Assembly: GCA_934292725.1 (NCBI GenBank)
Contig: CAKQXY010000033.1
Location: forward strand, 1-41,940
DNA length: 41,940 bases
Origin: an uncultured Lachnospiraceae bacterium
GTDB lineage: Bacteria > Bacillota > Clostridia > Lachnospirales > Lachnospiraceae
Reading direction: 5' to 3'
The notes under the pieces were generated by a model. The model saw only the letters and a list, made by a program, of their open reading frames with translations, did no database searches and was not told the DNA's origin. This document shows positions 40,275 through 41,940 of the stretch, piece by piece (positions within the stretch are counted from its first letter, which is position 1; every line of letters begins with the position of its first letter). The position numbers were made by a program, and so were the translations under genes.

Positions 40275-40304
40275 TGAGGATGCCCGTGTAATCAGGCATC
40301 CTCA
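40275..40304 (+). terminator. Intergenic hairpin between GH3 and GH43
   Basis: TGAGGATGCC and GGCATCCTCA form a perfect 10-bp stem with a 10-base loop, starting 11 bases after the GH3 stop. No T tract follows, so it is more likely an mRNA processing or stability hairpin, or a partial terminator, than a full stop. Confidence 0.5.
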
Positions 40305-40338
40305 TTCTGAGAAAAAAGATATAGGGAAGGACTATTTT

Positions 40339-41940
40339 ATGAAGACAACGATGTGGAACGCAGATTTAGGAAATGGAATGTATAAAAATCCAATACTGTA
40401 TGCAGATTATTCTGATCCTGATGCCTGCCGTGCGGGCGAGGATTACTTTATGATCGCGTCAAGCTTTTGCAATGCACCAGGTTTGCCAGTGCTTCACTCA
40501 AAGGATCTGGTAAATTGGAAGGTAGTTAATTATATTCTGCCAAAGGTGCCAGAAGAACGCTATGATAAGCCAGTGCATGGATGTGGTGTATGGGCACCGG
40601 CAATCCGTTATCATGACGGAACATTCTTTGCTTGTTTTCCAATGCCGGACGAAGGCATTTACATGAGCACGACAAAGGATCCGTTTGGCACATGGTCAGA
40701 GCCAGTCAATATTCGTCCGGGTGCAGGTTGGATTGATCCGTGTCCATTTTGGGATGAAGATGGCAGAGCATATCTTGTGGCAGGTGTTGCAAAAAGCCGC
40801 ATCGGATATAAGAGCGTGCTCCATATGATTGAAATGCAGCCAGATGGAATGGGTCTGATAGGAGAAGCAAAAGTTGTCTTTGATGGAAATTTAAATGAGC
40901 AGGAAACAATTGAGGGACCAAAGCTGTATAAGAGAAATGGATGGTACTACATCTTTGCACCGGCAGGCGGTGTAAAAACAGGATGGCAGACTGTGCTTCG
41001 CTCAAGAAATATTTTTGGACCTTATGAATATCGCGTTGTTATGCGTCAGGGAGATACTCCTGTAAACGGCCCTCACCAGGGTGCATGGGTAGATACCGTG
41101 ACAGGTGAAGACTGGTTTTTACATTTTCAGGATGTGTATGCAGCCGGAAGAATTATTCATTTGCAGCCGATGAGCTGGAAAGAGGACTGGCCGATTATTG
41201 GTATCGCAAAGGATGGAAATGATTATGGAGAGCCAGTGCTTACTTACCGCAAGCCAAATGTCGGTGAGGCTGCGAAAGAGGCTGAAATCTGTGAGCCAGA
41301 TGCTTCAGATGATTTTAGTAAAAATACACTTGGTCTTCAGTGGCAGTGGAATGCAAATCCAAAAGAAGACTGGTATAAGCTTACATCAGAGGGTCTTTGC
41401 CTGAATGCGGTGAAGCAAGAGGAAAAAATCAAACATGGTGATTATCCAAATCTTCTTCTTCAAAAGTGGCCTGCGCCAGAATTTATCTGTGACACAATAC
41501 TTTCTCTTGCCGAATTAAAAGCAAACGAAGAGGCTGGTGTGATTTCTATGGGTGTAAAATATGCGCTTCTTTCATTTGCAAGAAATGAGGAAGGCGTGGT
41601 TGAAGCTTCATTTATAAATGGAGAGCAAAAATATGGAAAGATTCTTGTGGAGAGCACCGAGGAGACAAGTACATCACTTGGAACACTGGCGTTTGCAGAT
41701 GACAGTGAAACTATAACAGTCCGCATGAGCGTACAACGTGTTGGAACGCAGGATTTAAGCGAGAAGGAAAAGAATTTCCCGCTTGAGGAGGTTGTTTTTG
41801 AGTACAGCACAAACGGCACAGATTACAAGAAGGCCGGAAGCTATATGGCAGCTGCAGGACGCTGGGTTGGCGTAAAGAGCGGAGTTTATTGTGCAGCTCA
41901 TCATAGTGAGGCTGTTGGAAGCTGCCTTGTAAAAAAGACA
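40339..41940 (+). CDS. GH43 beta-xylosidase/arabinofuranosidase-like protein (partial)
   Basis: The frame from ATG 40339 stays open through the window end (534 codons), so the 3' end is missing. The first 320 residues form a five-bladed GH43 domain with the three catalytic acids: Asp in ADYSDPDAC near residue 25 (base), Asp in GWIDPCPFWD (pKa modulator) and Glu in TIEGPKLY (acid). Residues from about 330 on look like the beta-sandwich domain (GH43_C2) of beta-xylosidases (starting DDFSKNTLGLQWQWNANP). It has no signal peptide, so it likely trims imported arabinoxylan oligosaccharides. GGGAAGGA precedes the start. It is 75 bases after the GH3 gene and probably in one operon with it. Confidence 0.92.
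   Translation, partial: MKTTMWNADLGNGMYKNPILYADYSDPDACRAGEDYFMIASSFCNAPGLPVLHSKDLVNWKVVNYILPKVPEERYDKPVHGCGVWAPAIRYHDGTFFACFPMPDEGIYMSTTKDPFGTWSEPVNIRPGAGWIDPCPFWDEDGRAYLVAGVAKSRIGYKSVLHMIEMQPDGMGLIGEAKVVFDGNLNEQETIEGPKLYKRNGWYYIFAPAGGVKTGWQTVLRSRNIFGPYEYRVVMRQGDTPVNGPHQGAWVDTVTGEDWFLHFQDVYAAGRIIHLQPMSWKEDWPIIGIAKDGNDYGEPVLTYRKPNVGEAAKEAEICEPDASDDFSKNTLGLQWQWNANPKEDWYKLTSEGLCLNAVKQEEKIKHGDYPNLLLQKWPAPEFICDTILSLAELKANEEAGVISMGVKYALLSFARNEEGVVEASFINGEQKYGKILVESTEETSTSLGTLAFADDSETITVRMSVQRVGTQDLSEKEKNFPLEEVVFEYSTNGTDYKKAGSYMAAAGRWVGVKSGVYCAAHHSEAVGSCLVKKT

Noticed and set aside
1..41940. tRNA, rRNA or replication origin
   Set aside because: I looked for tRNA-like GGTTCGA/CCA ends, rRNA segments and DnaA-box clusters and saw none; GGTTCG in palindrome copies 10 and 11 has no cloverleaf around it.

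Overview
The window looks like a chromosome segment of an anaerobic gut or rumen Firmicute, most likely Lachnospiraceae. The reasons are low-to-moderate G+C, strong AGGAGG-type ribosome binding sites, TTGACA/TATAAT-type promoters, TTG and GTG starts, Cys-type sulfatase maturation, a molybdenum hydroxylase cluster and plant-polysaccharide glycosidases. This assignment rests on protein resemblance only; no rRNA, tRNA or CRISPR array is visible.

Region 1 (about 1-12,600) is a mosaic of short, unrelated, plus-strand gene modules: the end of an FtsX-type ABC permease, a peptide deformylase, a NUDIX-pyrophosphatase fusion, a broken methyltransferase, a flavodoxin-family reductase with a shifted start, an XRE regulator plus an ImmA/IrrE-Fic fusion, TetR plus an ABC exporter, a radical SAM protein plus a GNAT, a nucleotidyltransferase, and a large hybrid histidine kinase. 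Nearly every module boundary carries a copy of a ~45-bp palindrome (core GGGACAGGTAAAA, loop TGGC, then the complement). Eleven copies lie in the window, nine of them in the first 12.5 kb. Most start at, or within a few bases of, the stop codon of the preceding gene, and several overlap it. One copy cuts off a methyltransferase gene. I consider this palindrome-punctuated, cassette-like layout the most unusual feature here.

Region 2 (12,600-16,480) holds an EamA transporter and an RmlD-like reductase on the plus strand, facing the dTDP-rhamnose pair rfbB-rfbD on the minus strand. The rfbBD promoter contains a MerR-type dyad, and a palindrome copy lies in its leader. Region 3 (16,480-19,700, minus) is a GH31 alpha-glycosidase followed by a MerR-methyltransferase fusion. 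Region 4 (19,770-24,480, plus) holds a PfkB kinase, a ThrH-type phosphatase and a YitT membrane protein, then the Entner-Doudoroff pair KDPG aldolase and KDG kinase with visibly different, high-expression-like codon use. Region 5 (24,600-27,250) has a helical conserved protein and a Ktr/Trk potassium system.

Region 6 (27,300-33,420) is a purine/molybdenum-hydroxylase unit: an NCS2 xanthine/uracil permease, a convergent MocA-like cytidylyltransferase, and FAD, 2Fe-2S and molybdopterin subunits. Region 7 (33,490-37,460) pairs an anaerobic sulfatase-maturing enzyme with a Cys-type sulfatase, followed by a convergent M28 peptidase. Region 8 (37,850-end) is a domain-permuted GH3 glycosidase and a GH43 enzyme that runs off the window. 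Two ~193-bp elements with matching terminal inverted repeats (GTTACAGTTCACG) sit in the divergent promoter regions at 29,443 and 37,533 and form a second, MITE-like repeat family.

Together the right two thirds suggest a saccharolytic anaerobe that takes apart xylan-type and sulfated glycans, uses the KDG/KDPG route and metabolises purines. The left third is a horizontally assembled accessory island.
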